Counted from the first letter of the stretch, positions 11,156-23,335 are shown. The stretch: 64,000 nucleotides of DNA from Punica granatum (GCF_007655135.1 NC_045127.1:14641001-14705000); one strand, 5' to 3'. The notes: generated by a model not told the origin, from the letters alone. A program made the numbers and translations.

Positions 11156-12448
11156 AAGTATCAGCCAAATTCTCACGTCGTCATATCATAAAAAATAAAA
11201 AACGGAACTCTATCGTTATGTCACGTCATAACTTATGTATTGAGAAAATTTTCTATCATCAATTATGATGCAATAGAATATATAAATTATGTGCATATAA
11301 CCCAGCAAAATATATACAAGGAAATAAAATATACATTAGACTATATATTAATTATTTTTTACGTATAGTTTCATAAGAGGCAAAAAAACAGGTAGAACCA
11401 TTAACATATTCAGAATATGCTTTTATTTTCCAAAGTACGTCGAATGGAAATTAAAGAAACTAGAATCGAAACTAATATACTCAGTATTCCTTCTTAATAT
11501 TATATTATATTCTTCATTGGATGTCTTAGTGGGGACAATCGTTGTTCAATATTAGATCAGTGAGAGTTGGCTTTTGCATTGCCGTTTGCATTTTGCCGTT
11601 TGTATGAATACATATATATATATATATATATATGTATGTATACATACACACGCATATATACCGCACGATGAATCAGAAACAAACGTAGAAGAACAATAAT
11701 TTGGAAAATACTACAAGCAAAGGTAAATATGAACTCTCATTCCCATTGAATCTGATTGTTTACATGCCTAAGAATAAAATCATATCTACGTGTGACATAC
11801 TTATCTTTTTTATTATATAATATTGCTGATATAAACTCTTTCTTCTCCAAATTTTTCTTTTTCTTGATTGAGTTTTGATTTGTAAAATGAATTTTTAATG
11901 CAAATTTCAAACTAATTGCTTTAATATTTTTATTGTTTTAATAATATTCTCCGAATTTTTCTTTTTCTTGATTGAACTTTGATTTGTTGAATGAACTTTA
12001 ATCGCAATTGACTGTTTCCATATTGATTATTTTGACAGGATTATTATTTCAGTTCCATTATGAACGTCGCTCCGGTAACGATAATAATTTTTTGATTTAT
12101 ATAGCTCGAAAATTTCTTTTTCTATTCTTATTTCATAATTTGATGAAAATCTTTTCTCCATGAACTTTGAATTAAATAATTTTATTTATTTACTTTTTGG
12201 TTGAATTTCGATTCTTAAAATAAATTTTTTAAACTAATTTCTATTTCAAATTAATTTTGTCGATATTGATTGTTTTAAAAAAAATATTTATTCTAGTTTT
12301 ACTATGATTATTGCTTTAGTAATTGAAAATTCCTAAATCATATATATCTATATATATATATATTAAGATCAAAATTTTACATTAATTAAAAATAAGAGTA
12401 AGTTTTAAATATTTCAATATTACTATCGTTAAATTCCTTAGTAATCAT

Positions 12449-12475
12449 CCGTGCAACACACGGGTTTTCATCTAC
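12449..12475 (+). mobile_element. Possible Helitron-like 3' end
   Basis: A GC-rich hairpin (ccgtg...cacgg) is followed closely by ttttcatcta. The same tail occurs on the minus strand at 16045-16073, where it ends in CTAG as Helitron 3' termini do (hairpin plus CTRR). Here the end reads CTAC, so this copy is either decayed or something else. No 5' end or Rep/helicase gene was found. Confidence 0.3.
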
Positions 12476-12484
12476 TTAAAATAA

Positions 12485-13110
12485 ATTGGATGAAGGAGCA
12501 TATCAATCAGAGAAGATTATCCCAGTTGTTATCCAACCGAAGCTGTCAAATCGAGAACTGAAGCCAATTTGATTAGATCCTTAGGTCCCGTTTGGTATGC
12601 AGGAATGAAATGGAATGCTCATTTTTTTATTACACCTCATTTTCTTATTAGTATCTCTTGCATAAGTTGGAAATGACATTCCCTTATTATCATATTTTTC
12701 CTTTAATTTTGATGGAATGAACAATCTCTCAATTAAGAAAGGGAATGGTCTTTCCCTCCATTCATGCTATACATTGTGAACCATCAGATATGTTCTTTTA
12801 ATTTATATATCTAAGAATGTATATAACATGATATTTTGGTAAATAAGTCTAATGTTATAATTATATTCCTTCATTTTGTGATGGTCATTAAAGAAAATTA
12901 CATTTTTTAATTTAATACTATTACATTTCCTTATATGAAATCCATTCATTTCCATTTCATTCCATTCCTGCGTATCAAACGGGACCTTAAGTTGTTTTCC
13001 ATGAGCTTCAACATTGGGAATCATTATTGCGAAAAATGATGAATCTCCGCGGTTGTAATTTACGGAAACCTATGAATTTAGAAGAAGCAGAAATAACAGC
13101 ATTATCACCC
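12485..13110. repeat. Dispersed repeat, copy 1, interrupted by a MITE (partner at about 18625-18860)
   Basis: Apart from the MITE, the flanks match the partner block by block: ttggat-a...catctcaa/catatcaa, gtcaaatcgagaact/gtcaaatcgaaaact, then ttttc-catgagctt, gggaa-tattattgc and gaatttagaagaa. Function and class are unknown. Confidence 0.6.
12584..12986. mobile_element. Tourist-like MITE (PIF/Harbinger type), 403 bp
   Basis: Long terminal inverted repeats begin GGTCCCGTTTGGTATGCAGG and end with the reverse complement (...tatcaaacgggacc). The flanking TTA at 12581-12583 and 12987-12989 is the typical Harbinger target duplication. A related but MITE-free sequence occurs near 18715, which shows the pre-insertion state. 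There is no coding capacity. Confidence 0.85.
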
Positions 13111-13349
13111 AATCTGATAGTAGAGACACATATATATATGGTTTCACTGTAAGCAAATGAACAAATTCCCGAGTATAATACTAGACATATTGCAAATAAA
13201 AAGGTAAATGAAAGCGCAATCATTAAAATTTGACCATATTGAAACATCTTATAACTATCTTATCTGAGATTTCTGAAATTTCGCATTAAAAGTTTTCAAT
13301 TAGTTGACTATATGTGAAATCCTAAGGAGATTCTATCACAGTTGTTTAC

Positions 13350-15018
13350 AAAAAAAACAACCACCGTGGTTATTTTCTATTCTGTCATGAGATTAAATTA
13401 GAATTGATTTGGGCTGTACACGTGTCCAAATTCTTTTTACTTGAAGATTCACCTCTCGATATTTGACTTTCAATATTTTTTACTACGCATCTTCTCGATG
13501 ATGCCCAGTCGCGCCCATGAATGGCTCAAATCTAGTTCGATATTAAACCAAATGAGACGTGCCAATTCAATCAAATAAATAACAATCTAAATTAATTTAT
13601 TAAAACAAAAAAAAACATATTTTGATATCTTCTTACTTTCTAATCCCTATTTCAATCGATAACATCAAATGAATCCACCAATCCCTAAAATTCAATGAAC
13701 AACTACTCTGTGTAAGAGTAATCCCAGTGTGCGCTCAAATTTGCAACGTCCCTCGATGCAATCAGTGGGATACCCTCTTTCAATTGAAGAATTCGAAGAG
13801 AATATAAGAACCTGTTTACTTTTAGAAAATTAATTTCCATTTTTCTCCTCCTTTTCTAAATTTATTTTTCTATGAAATAATTTTATAATTAAAAAAGGTC
13901 AATAGGAAAAGAAAGCTATTAATTATAATTTAGAAAAGGAAAAATAGACAAATGGAAAACTGGAGAACTAAAAAAAAAAAAGCTTCTTTAATCTACATAC
14001 AATTTGGAATAATGGAGAAGAAAATTTTCTTAGAAAAATTAAATCAATTCAATATTAGTAAACATATTTTTTTGCTATTTTCCATTTTTTTAATAACTTT
14101 TCATGTAAAATTGAAAAATTCTCCAAAAGTAAACATGCCCTAAGAATTGCTTTCGTTTCAATTGAATTCGTGCAATATCAATTTAGACGTCCAATTCCAA
14201 TTCAACCAAGATATCCATGCAATTTAATTGGAAGCAATCAAGAAATTCCTCCGAATTTGATTCCAATTCTTGAATTTTGTGAATATCCTGATGTCCAATT
14301 CCAATTCTTCCAACTCAATTTTCCATTCTTAATTACTGTGTTGTTCCTTCAAACTGATGTCTCACTTCCAATTGGAAGCAATTCTTCACCTCCATGAAAT
14401 TGCTTTTGCTAATTTACGCAAGTTTAATTAATATCGAGAAATTTCTTGATTCGAAGCGATTCTTCATCTATGCCATTGGATTTTTGGTGCTCTTGCAATT
14501 AGGTGGAGGAGCCAGCATGTTGCTGTGGATATCATGAAATTAGAATTGGATTGCGTGCTAATTTGGGTTCTGGCTATCATGATCTGGCATCTCTTGCAGT
14601 TGGTTTGTTCTATGATCACATAGAAAAAGAAAAAAAGAAATCAACAACCAACATTTAAGGATTGAATTGTCCATTGAATTTTTGGGATAGGTGAGTTGAT
14701 TTTGTCGATTGAAAAGGGGGATGAGAATGTATGAAGATATCAAAATTTGTTTAAGCAATTTGTTTTTTCTTTTCTTTTTAATAAATTAAATTGTTAATTA
14801 TTTGATTGAATAAGTAAATTTCGTTTGGTTTAATATCGAATTAGATTCGAGCAGTTGACGGGTGCGACTAAGCATCATCAAGAAGATTAGTTGAAAATAT
14901 CGAAAGTCAAAGATTGAGTGTTGAATATTTGGTAAAAAGAATTTGGAAACGTGTACAGCTCAAATCAACCTTAATCCGATCTGACAACTGAAAAGAAAAT
15001 AACCATGGTTATTTTTGC
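13350..15018. repeat. 1.67 kb long inverted repeat with a MITE in its loop
   Basis: Left arm about 13350-13600 and right arm about 14790-15018 are diverged inverted copies. Landmarks shared between left and reverse-complemented right include gctgtacacgt, ccaaattctttttac, cttgatgatgc/ctcgatgatgc, cgatattaaaccaaa and attcaatcaaataa. The structure is bordered by direct repeats at about 13153-13335 and 15032-15230. It has no recognised coding sequence. It may be a large non-autonomous DNA element or a rearranged inverted duplication. Confidence 0.6.
13808..14140. mobile_element. Tourist-like MITE, 333 bp, nested in the inverted-repeat loop
   Basis: Ends are GAACCTGTTTACTTTTAGAA and the reverse complement of GGGCATGTTTACTTTTGGAG, flanked by TAA at 13805-13807 and 14141-14143. 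A 3-bp TAA/TTA duplication is the PIF/Harbinger signature. The interior is AT-rich; the open frame in it is short and not protein-like. Confidence 0.75.
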
Positions 15019-15734
15019 AGCCAACCGTGGTAGCAAAATGAACAAATTACAGACTATAATACTAGAATATTGAACATGAAAAGGTAAAAGAAAGCTCAAT
15101 CATTAAAATTTGAACATACTGAAACATCTTAAAATGAAATTTTAACATACTAGAATATCCCAGATTTCTGTAATTTTGTATTAAAAGTTATCAATTAGTT
15201 AATTATATATGAAATCTTAAAAATTATGAAGACTGTTTGTTCGTGTAAAAGAGGCAATAGTGATAGTCCTTACTGCAGCAATAAAGAAATTATCTTGTAG
15301 ATTAGAAACTGAGAGGGAAAAAAATTATTAGAACCAACAAAGATGGATAGAAGAAATTATGCTTATACAAAATTTGTTTAAAAGTTACCAACGCGTTGCA
15401 TGTAAGAAGAGAGAGGATGGTTTTTCATTTTTATTTTGATTCTGCCATATGTGAGAGAGAAATGGAGAAGATGAAAAAAATGCTTAGGATCGTTTAAGAG
15501 ATTTGTGGGAAGTTTTGGGAATTGACCCCAAATTTTTGCAATTTTTCCATGTAGGAGTGAGGACTTGAGAATAAAATAGATTCAATTTACCTTCTTTATC
15601 ACACTTTTTGGAGGTATTAAAAATATTAACTAAACAAATTTAAAAAATATTGCCAACTATATGTACTCTAGGAGAACATTTCTAAATTTAGTGGGGTCAA
15701 TTGACCCCACTTTTGACAAGCTAGATCCGCCCCA

Positions 15735-16015
15735 AAGAGAAGGGAATGAATGAATGTAGGACGACGAATGAAAAAAAAAAAGTAATGGAGGGATCAGCTG
15801 ATAGCTATATATATATATATATATATATATATAAGCCCTTTTTTCTTGTGGTGGATATAAGTAAAGGTATAAGCCCTTTTTTTTCTCTTATAATGGATAT
15901 AAGTAAGGTATCTTTTCATGAATGAAATGAGCAAGGTATCAGGCGTCTTAATTCTATGCTATGGGTATCAGCTTTCATTCCTTCCTTCTCTCTCCTCAGT
16001 CAGATTGGACACACA
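15735..16015. repeat. Dispersed repeat, copy 2 (partner at 10365-10660)
   Basis: Same order of blocks as the partner, with an (AT)n tract of about 28 bp expanded at 15806-15833. The copy ends with the shared ctcagtcaga motif. Confidence 0.5.
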
Positions 16016-16044
16016 CACCCACTTTCTCTCACTCTCCATGGTAA

Positions 16045-16073
16045 TCTAGATGAAAACTCACGCTTTGCGCGGG
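16045..16073 (-). mobile_element. Possible Helitron-like 3' end, minus strand
   Basis: Read on the minus strand: a hairpin of the form cccgcgc-aaa-gcgtgag, then ttttcatCTAG. A short hairpin just before CTRR is the 3' terminus of Helitrons. The element body would lie to the right (16.1-18 kb), which is AT-rich and has no gene I can recognise. Confidence 0.35.
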
Positions 16074-18161
16074 AATAGTTACTACTTTTCTCATAGAAAG
16101 TAATATTTAAAATAAATATGTCATGAATTTTTTTTAAAAAATTGTCGATTTAGAAATTATTTCAATTGAAAATTAAATGAGATTATTTGAGGATCAATGA
16201 TTTTTGGATAAAAGTAAAACCTTAATGCAAAATTGAAACGTAACGAAAAGAGAAGATCGAGAATATACTTACAGTTACAAACGATCGAGTGGAAAATAAC
16301 AACTCAGAACTTCCTATGCTATGAATAAACAAATAAAGCAAAAAAAATATAGATGGACTCAAGTTTTATTAGAGAAAGAAAATTAGGAATTTGTTGAGTG
16401 AGGGAAACTTCCCTTTCCTTTACATCGATTAGCCATATATATTACATTCATAAAAATAATACGGAAATATTTTAGTATCTATAAAAAAATATTTTCTTCC
16501 TACAGACAAAGAACACCGATTTTCTTAATGTTTATATAATATAAATATATATTTGAAGTTTGTTTATACAAAAATTAAATCTTTCAACTACATATTATTT
16601 TTATCACTTTTGATTATAAAGAGAAATCTTCAAATAATGAAGTGGTTGTTATTCGTAAATAGTTTATCGAGATTTATATAAATTGAAAAATCAGAAAAAT
16701 TATTTAAAACGTAAAAACTAATTACATACGATTTCTTTCAATTTAAATTTATATCATAACAATCTAAAAATTTCGTGAAAAGTGGACCTAATGTGTGTGT
16801 GTGTATATATATAATCTATGATTATTAAGTTTAATTCTTATATATATATATATGTATAGATACAGAATTTGAGATACAAAGTATATTTCCTAAATACTCA
16901 TTGACATACATATAGATTATATTTAAGTCATATATACATGAATATATCTTTCCTAGATACTAAATGCATACATACTATTTAGGATAATTATGTTAGGAGA
17001 GAAAAACGATTAGAAAGTATACTTTCTTCATAGATGAATTAGCATATAATTTTCATGAAGAACTAATATGTGGTGAAAATAATATATATATATATATATA
17101 TGGCAATATAAATAGAACCGAGTATAAGATTATAAAAAGATGAAATATATAGTAAATACAAAAAATAATATTAAAAATTAATCATATAAGATTAATTTAA
17201 CACAAAGTTTATATTATATATCATTTTTGAATTGAAACTTTAGAGGAAAAGAATTATTGACAGCTAAAATAGTTGAAAAACACAAAATTTACAATGGAGA
17301 GTGATGGAAAAGGCTTAAGTTGTATTACAAATTCTTTGTTCCAAGAATTTTCTAGAGAAATCATAAAACTATGTAAAATTGGCAAAAAGTAGTTAATATT
17401 GAGAGAAATATTCTTAAAAATATAGAAAAAGAAAATTGAAAATATAAAAATCGATGTATGTCGTGATGGACATGGCCTTCTTTTTATGATTAGCTAAGGC
17501 TAACCTCTATCAATTTTCCCTGATTTGTTCATGAAATGGTATAAAGCTAATCATAGAAATTTTCAATTGAATAACATATAAATATATATATATATATGTA
17601 CGTATAAAAAATTTAAACCTACTGAACTACTCTTTAACATAAATATGATGATGCTCATAAAAAAATTAATAAGATTGTGTATAATAAGTAACTAATAAAG
17701 CTTAGAACGCAGTTTGCATAAAGCTTGGGGGAGAGGCAAGAATATTTGCATGGACTAGGGATTTTTTTTTTTTGGTGAATTTGGGGCATCTTAGAGTGGG
17801 AATTTTATATTTAAATATACATGCAAATTTCAATTAATATAGTTTATCTTATAGTATAGTTCTAGAAATACACTTATACTGTATAGCCTCGCAATATATA
17901 TCTTATATAGAATATGCGATCTATATAGGTATATATATATATATATTGATTTAATGTGATCAACATAATATATTGCATTACATTAACTAATATAGTATTG
18001 CCTCTCTCTTTGTTCAACTCGTGCAAGGTATATATATAAATTGCTACGATATAAAAAAATTTCTGAATAATAGTTAATTTATCTAGTCTACTGCATTTTT
18101 TGTTATCTTGTATATATTTTATTTGGCTTAAATGCAAATAATGCATATATTCTACTATAAA
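16074..18161. other. AT-rich stretch, no gene seen
   Basis: Strongly AT-rich sequence with (TA)n tracts (near 16830, 17085, 17585, 17935). It may include the body of a Helitron-like element ending at 16045. All open frames are short and of low complexity. Confidence 0.5.
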
Positions 18162-18516
18162 ATTAAGGGTAAATTACAAAAAAAACCCAAATTTGTAAAA
18201 TGTCTCAATTTTGTTCTAAATTTTGTTTGTAACAAAAAAACCATAAGTTTTCTAAAATGTCTCAAAAATGACCTCCGTTATAACTTCCGTCAATTTGCTG
18301 CTGATGGTGGGTCCCTTAACAGTCCACGTAGGTCACACATAGGCTAGTGGGTCCCTTTAACAGTCCACGTAGGTCACACGTAGGCAAAATTAACGGAAGT
18401 TATAACGGAGGTCATTTTTTAGACATTTTGAAAACTTATGGTTTTTTGTTACAAAAAAAATTTAGGACAAACTGAGACATTTTACAAACTTGGGTTTTTT
18501 GTAATTTGCCCTTAAT
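18162..18516. mobile_element. Foldback (Mutator-like) element, 355 bp
   Basis: The ends form a long inverted repeat beginning attaaGGGTAAATTACAAA. The arms of about 130 bp pair almost completely, including cctccgttataacttccgt. The loop holds a tandem duplication of about 32 bp (starts 18307 and 18347, gtgggtccctt...ggtcacac). The GGGTAAAT-type terminus is shared with the foldbacks at 35121 and 53634, which have 9-10 bp target duplications. No clear duplication was found here. Confidence 0.7.
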
Positions 18517-18624
18517 ACATAGGTGATGACATGGCAAAGCAAAAGAGCTATGTTTCTTATTTTTTATGATGTGGCGGCTGACAAATTGAGCTCGTACTTC
18601 TTTTCATATATATATATATATATT

Positions 18625-18860
18625 GGATCACAAAGCATCTCAACCATCGGATAAAATCATCAGAGTTGCCATCCATCTCGAATATGTCAAATCGAAAACT
18701 AAAGCAGATATGCGGATCCTGAAGTTTGTTTTCCCATGAGCTTCTCCTTTGGGAAGTATTATTGCAAAATGATGATTTTCTGCGTCTCCGAAGAACGAAA
18801 ACTTGTGAATTTAGAAGAAACGGAAAAAAAAAATCCTAATCACTCTAATCTGATACGACA
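18625..18860. repeat. Dispersed repeat, copy 2, MITE-free (partner at 12485-13110)
   Basis: Continuous sequence gcggatcctgaagtttgttttcc corresponds to gatcctta[MITE]ttaagttgttttcc in the partner. It therefore serves as an empty site for the MITE at 12584-12986. Function is unknown. Confidence 0.6.
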
Positions 18861-18969
18861 GTGTCACGACCTGAAAATCCTAAAGAGTTTCCTTTAAAAT
18901 ATGTCGATATCCATTTCCAAATATAAACCAGTTAAACAATCCCACAAAATCCCAAACAACTATCCCAAC

Positions 18970-19722
18970 CATCGTTGTTAGACTCACGAGTCGAATCATA
19001 GAATCGCACAATTATACGATTCATTGGGGGACTAGTTATTCCGATTTCACCTCGGGAATCGAAATATTAGAATCGTGATAGCATCATGTCCAAAGTCGTA
19101 GAATCGATGCGATTCTACTGATTCCATATTAGGGTCAAAACTATAAATTGGACCAAGCCTAGTCTAATTGTTTTGCCCATAGAACAGGCCGACTAGAATT
19201 TTTTTCCCTCTTCTACTGATTGACAAATGAATGGAGAATCAACTCCTGACTTTGAGCTTTGTCGAAGTCTCTCTTGAAGAAAGAAAAGAATTTAGCTCTA
19301 ACTTTTCTCATTGCTCAAATCTTGTCTTCTCCTGTTGAAATTGCCTTCATTCCTTGCTCAAATTGCCGATTGTAATTGTCCTCCATTGGTTGAAATTCCC
19401 GATTGTAATCATCGTCTTTAGAGCACTGTTATGTGCTGCTGTCTACTTTGAACTCTCTGTTGCTGCTCTGTCGTGCGTTGATGATGTTGGTATTGGCAAT
19501 GAAGATTTGGATAACATTTGATCTGTTTGTTTATTCTATATTATGTTGTTAGTTTTTTATTTCTATTTCAAGACTTTGAGTTATGAACTGTGATTTGGTT
19601 TCCATATATATGCTATTTTTTTAATTACAAGTAGAATCTTAAGATTCACGATTTGATTGTACGATTCACGATTTTACGACTCTCGACCAATTTTAGTTAG
19701 AATTGCGATTCTGACAACCTTG
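18970..19722. mobile_element. hAT-like non-autonomous element, 753 bp
   Basis: Terminal inverted repeats: left catcgttgttagactcacga, right (reverse complement) caaggttgtcagaatcgcaa. Flanking 8-bp duplications are atcccaac (18962-18969) and atcccagc (19723-19730), 7 of 8 identical. An 8-bp duplication is the hAT signature. The sequence near both ends is rich in tagaatcg/cgattc motifs, which could be transposase-binding subterminal repeats. No transposase is present. Confidence 0.75.
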
Positions 19723-19979
19723 ATCCCAGCCAACCACTTCATATTTATATCAAAAGCAAATTTTAACATCTGCAAAGGATTATCTAGCGTGTTTTCCACA
19801 ACTACCAAGAACAGCTAAACAAAATTTTACAGGTCGTAACTACTCGTAAGCATTCTATACATAGCTTGATACCGATGATATGTATGCAAGTCTAGCTACA
19901 AGTCTTCCATGCTAATCCTTGACGTCCAAGAAAAGTACTTCGATCCAGCTAGTCTAGTTTCCGACGCAGCAGTCAAGCA

Positions 19980-20245
19980 AAGACGAAATTGACAATAGAG
20001 AGAAAACCTCTGAAATGTTATTCTTCAAAACATAATGCTCAAAACATAGTCTTTTAACCCCAAATATAGCAAAAGAGTCTATAGCAAGGAAAATCCCTTA
20101 GTTGCCAACAACAAAAAAAAGAAAACTAGGCAAAATTAAAAGAAATTGATAAAAATAGAAAATATCTCAACTCTAGCGACGGTTCTTCCTCTTGAGCTTC
20201 TGTCTATGAACTCGGTCCATAAATTCATTGGCTAAATGATCCTTG
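19980..20245 (-). repeat. 3' terminal direct repeat of the gypsy element
   Basis: Counterpart of 26503-26760. On the minus strand it follows the integrase C-terminus and includes the polyprotein's last codons (a basic HRQKLKRKNRR-type tail) before the non-coding part. Overlap of the coding end with the repeat is unusual for an LTR, so the true LTR border may be slightly inside. Confidence 0.6.
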
Positions 20246-20253
20246 TTAGTCCC

Positions 20254-21780
20254 CTACGCTTGAGAAAAACTCGACCTCGTGTTGTATGGAACATTAAGGT
20301 ACAACGGCTCCTCTGAAGAATGAAAAGCATAAATATCCACCACGTTAAACGTCTTGGATATATTCCTAGTATTCGACAAATCCACAACAAATGCATTATC
20401 ATTGATCTTCTTTAGAATTTGATATAGAACATACTTCTTTGATTGCAGCTTGCTGTAAGTCCTAACAGGAAACCTCTCCTTTCGAAGGAAAACCATCATT
20501 TGATCTCCCACTTCAAAGACCCGCCTCCTACGATGTTAATCCCCTGCTACTTTGCATTTAAAATTGGTCTCCTCCAACTTCTACCTAAACATCCTGCCAT
20601 TGATTAGCCAAATCCGCCAAGTCCAAGAGTTCTCAGCAATGTGATCAAGTTAACTGCATGTCATGGTGGCTTGGTATACATCACAGAGAATGGAGATTTC
20701 ACGGTATAATAAACGCAGCCTGAGCAAGTGCAAAATAGCACCGCTTCAATCGATCCCCACAAATGTTGCGAATTAGATTCCCAAGGGTTCGGTTCACCAC
20801 CTCGGTCTAACCATCAGTCCGCGGGTGTGTAGTGCTGCTAAAGTTCAAAGATGAATCGAACAGTTTCCACAAAACCCTCCAGAAGTTAGGGGTATACGAG
20901 TTCGGGTATCCTTTTTTTTCTTCATGATACCCGGACCCTACCCTGTAAATGATAGATTCTAAGATTTTGAAACCGGACCTTACCCAGTTGAGTCTCGGAA
21001 CCCGAACCTACCCATAATCTATAATATACCACAGGTTCTGGGTATCCTATTGGAACCTGTAAATTTTTTTGTCCCATAAAATAAAACAGAAAATGTCTCA
21101 TCCATAATTAGTTTTCATGCAAAACAGAATGTCGACGTAGATTTAGATTTTTTTTTTGAAAGAAATGACTATATTTTTTAAATATAGGAATATCTGAATA
21201 TTACTATATATATATACATATATATATAATGGGGGAAATCATTATTCGGCTCCGTTATCGATTTCAATTCTGGTTGTGGGTACCTTATATGCAAGAACCG
21301 GAATTGGAAACAGTTTTCACCGATTCCTTATTTTAATATTCGGACTCGATCCCATTTTTAATACGAGCTACCCGGACCCTACTATAACAGGTATCCGTGC
21401 ACACCCATAGCAGAAATGGCTAAGAAATTTGTTGTCTCAATTAGAAGGGATGGATTTAAGCACACAATGCAAAAGAACAACCTCCTTGAAATTTTTTTTT
21501 GGCTATTTCATTTGCATCAAAAGTCTTCTAGCAGGGAATAAAGTGCGTCGTCTTGGAAAACCTTTTAACCACAACAAAAACACAATCCATCCCTCTTTGT
21601 GTTCGGGGTAACTCGAACACAAAATCCATAGACAAGTCCTCCCATATAAGCTCAGGAATAGATAAAGGCATGTACAAAGCCTGTATTCTGAGACTGCCCT
21701 TTTGCAATCTGACAAATGAACACCTCTGCACAAATCTGCTCACCACCCTCCTCAAATGGGGCCAATAGAACCTCTCCTAA
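20254..21780 (-). pseudogene. gypsy integrase, interrupted by a hAT-like element
   Basis: The core begins near 21770 with [14 protein letters not shown]...[17 protein letters not shown] (first catalytic Asp region). It resumes beyond the hAT-like insertion as FWKLFDSSLNFSSTTHPRTD and [16 protein letters not shown]. The C-terminal part (20511-20254) reads [20 protein letters not shown] and [21 protein letters not shown]. Integrase inserts retroelement DNA into the genome. Confidence 0.8.
20887..21409. mobile_element. hAT-like MITE, 523 bp, inside the gypsy integrase
   Basis: Ends are TAGGGGTATACGAGTTCGGG and, in reverse complement, TATGGGTGTGCACGGATACC, close to the common plant hAT terminus. 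Flanks are ccagaagt (20879-20886) and gcagaaat (21410-21417), 6 of 8 identical. The interior is rich in repeated cccggaccc/gggtatcc motifs. It interrupts the integrase between its core motifs, so it arrived after the retrotransposon. Confidence 0.75.
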
Positions 21781-22059
21781 ACTGCAGCAAGAGTTTTGTC
21801 CCTGCCTACGTGATCGGTGATGCCTCTTCCATGCAAGTCTCTTATAAGCATCTCATGCTATGAGGACTTAGAAATGTAGAGCTTATTTCCTCGGATAAGA
21901 AAACCATCATATATATGACAGTCATCAACTGATTGGTTCACCAATCACTCTGCCCATACTCCATGAAAATCATCATCAATCTCATACAATTCTCGAGCAA
22001 TATCAAATCCCACAACCTGCTTATCTCATTGTGATTAATAAATCTACATGCTTACTCAA

Positions 22060-22586
22060 AGCATCAACAACCTTATTCTGACTCCAACCTTATGCACTAG
22101 TTGGAAAGGAAACTTTTGCAGAAATTGAGTCCACCAAGCATCGATATTGCTACTAATGCGTTTCTAACTATTCAAATATTTCAGGGCATCATGATCAGAA
22201 CATAAAATAAACTCCTTATCGACTAGATAATACTCCTAATGCTTCAAAGAACACACCACGGAATAAAACTCCTTATTGTAGGTAGTTTATTTTTGTTGAG
22301 GCTCGTGGAGCTTCTCGCTGAAATAAGCCACATGTTTCTTCTTTTAGGAAAGAACAACGCCTATCCCGACCCCACTTGCATCACAATCGTCTTCAAATCA
22401 AGCCTCAAAATCGGGTAGTGCCAAAACATTAGCAGTACACAATTTTTTCTTCAAAATAGCAAAGCTCGCACCGGCTTCATCGCTCTAGTGAAATTTATCT
22501 TTCTTCAGACACTTTGTAATGGGTGCAACAATGGTGCTGGAATTCTTGACAAAACGTCGGAAAAACGTTGCCAAGCCATGAATATT
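22060..22586 (-). pseudogene. gypsy RNase H region, broken
   Basis: Read across frames on the minus strand: [20 protein letters not shown], then DEAGASFAILKKKL and DCDASGVGIGVVLSK, which is the RNase H DASG motif. Stops separate the pieces. The source domain removed the RNA template. Confidence 0.65.
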
Positions 22587-23335
22587 TCAAACTTCAGATA
22601 TCATTCCAACGAACAGTAGCCTGTCGATCGTGAAGCTACACTTCTTCAAGTTCACATGTACCTTATTCTCCTGCAAAGTCATTAGTACCTTTCGCAAATG
22701 CAACATACGTTTCTCCTCTGACCGACGATAAATCAAGATATCATCAAAATAAACCAGAACAATCCATCCATTGAAAATCTTCAACACTTGATTCATTAGC
22801 TGCATAAAAGCGCTAGGACCGTTGGTACGCTCGAACGGCATCACAAGAAACTCATACAAGCCATCATTCGTCTTAAAATCTATCTTCCACTTATCTCTAG
22901 CCTGATCCGAATCTAATGGTACCCGCTACAAAGATCAATCTTGGAAAACACCTTGGCACCATGCAGTCTATCGAGCATATCATTAAGTCTAGAAATCAGA
23001 AATCGTTAGCCCACAATAATTTTATTAATGGCTTGACTATCCATGCACATCCTTCAATTCTCGTCTTTCTTCGGTGGTAACAAGGCTAGGACAATATATG
23101 AGCGAATGCTTTCTAGGATATACCCCTTGCGCAGCAAATCCTCTAACTCCTCCTTCAAGATCTTTCTCTCCTTTGGGCTCATGCAGTAATGAGGCAAATT
23201 TGGCAGACTAGCACCTATGATCGAATCAATATAGTGTTGTATACCTCTCAAGGGAGGTAAGCCATCGAGTATATCATCAGGCATTACATCAATAAATTCA
23301 TCTATTAAAGCCTTCACGCCAGTAGGATACTCCAT
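22587..23335 (-). pseudogene. gypsy reverse transcriptase, broken
   Basis: Two frames carry the domain. The first (23335-23054) has the MPDDILDGLPPLRGIQHYID and ELEDLLRKGYI segments. The second (22859-22587) has YEFLVMPFERTNGPSAF, the catalytic YFDDILIY, and HLRKVLMTLQ...VNLKKC. The central palm region between them contains stops. The family copies retroelement RNA into DNA. Confidence 0.85.

Larger units (their letters stand above)
8456..12440. other. NLR upstream region and AT-rich intergenic DNA
   Basis: Upstream of the NLR start the sequence holds purine-rich blocks (about 8480-8640, 10020-10160, 10365-10660) that resemble one another and a block at 15735-16015. The rest is AT-rich. A probable partial Tourist-like MITE end lies at about 9595-9627 (ttctaaaagtaaacagaaccc next to TTA). 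(AT)n microsatellites occur near 11130-11155 and 11611-11633. No convincing gene was found. Confidence 0.5.
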
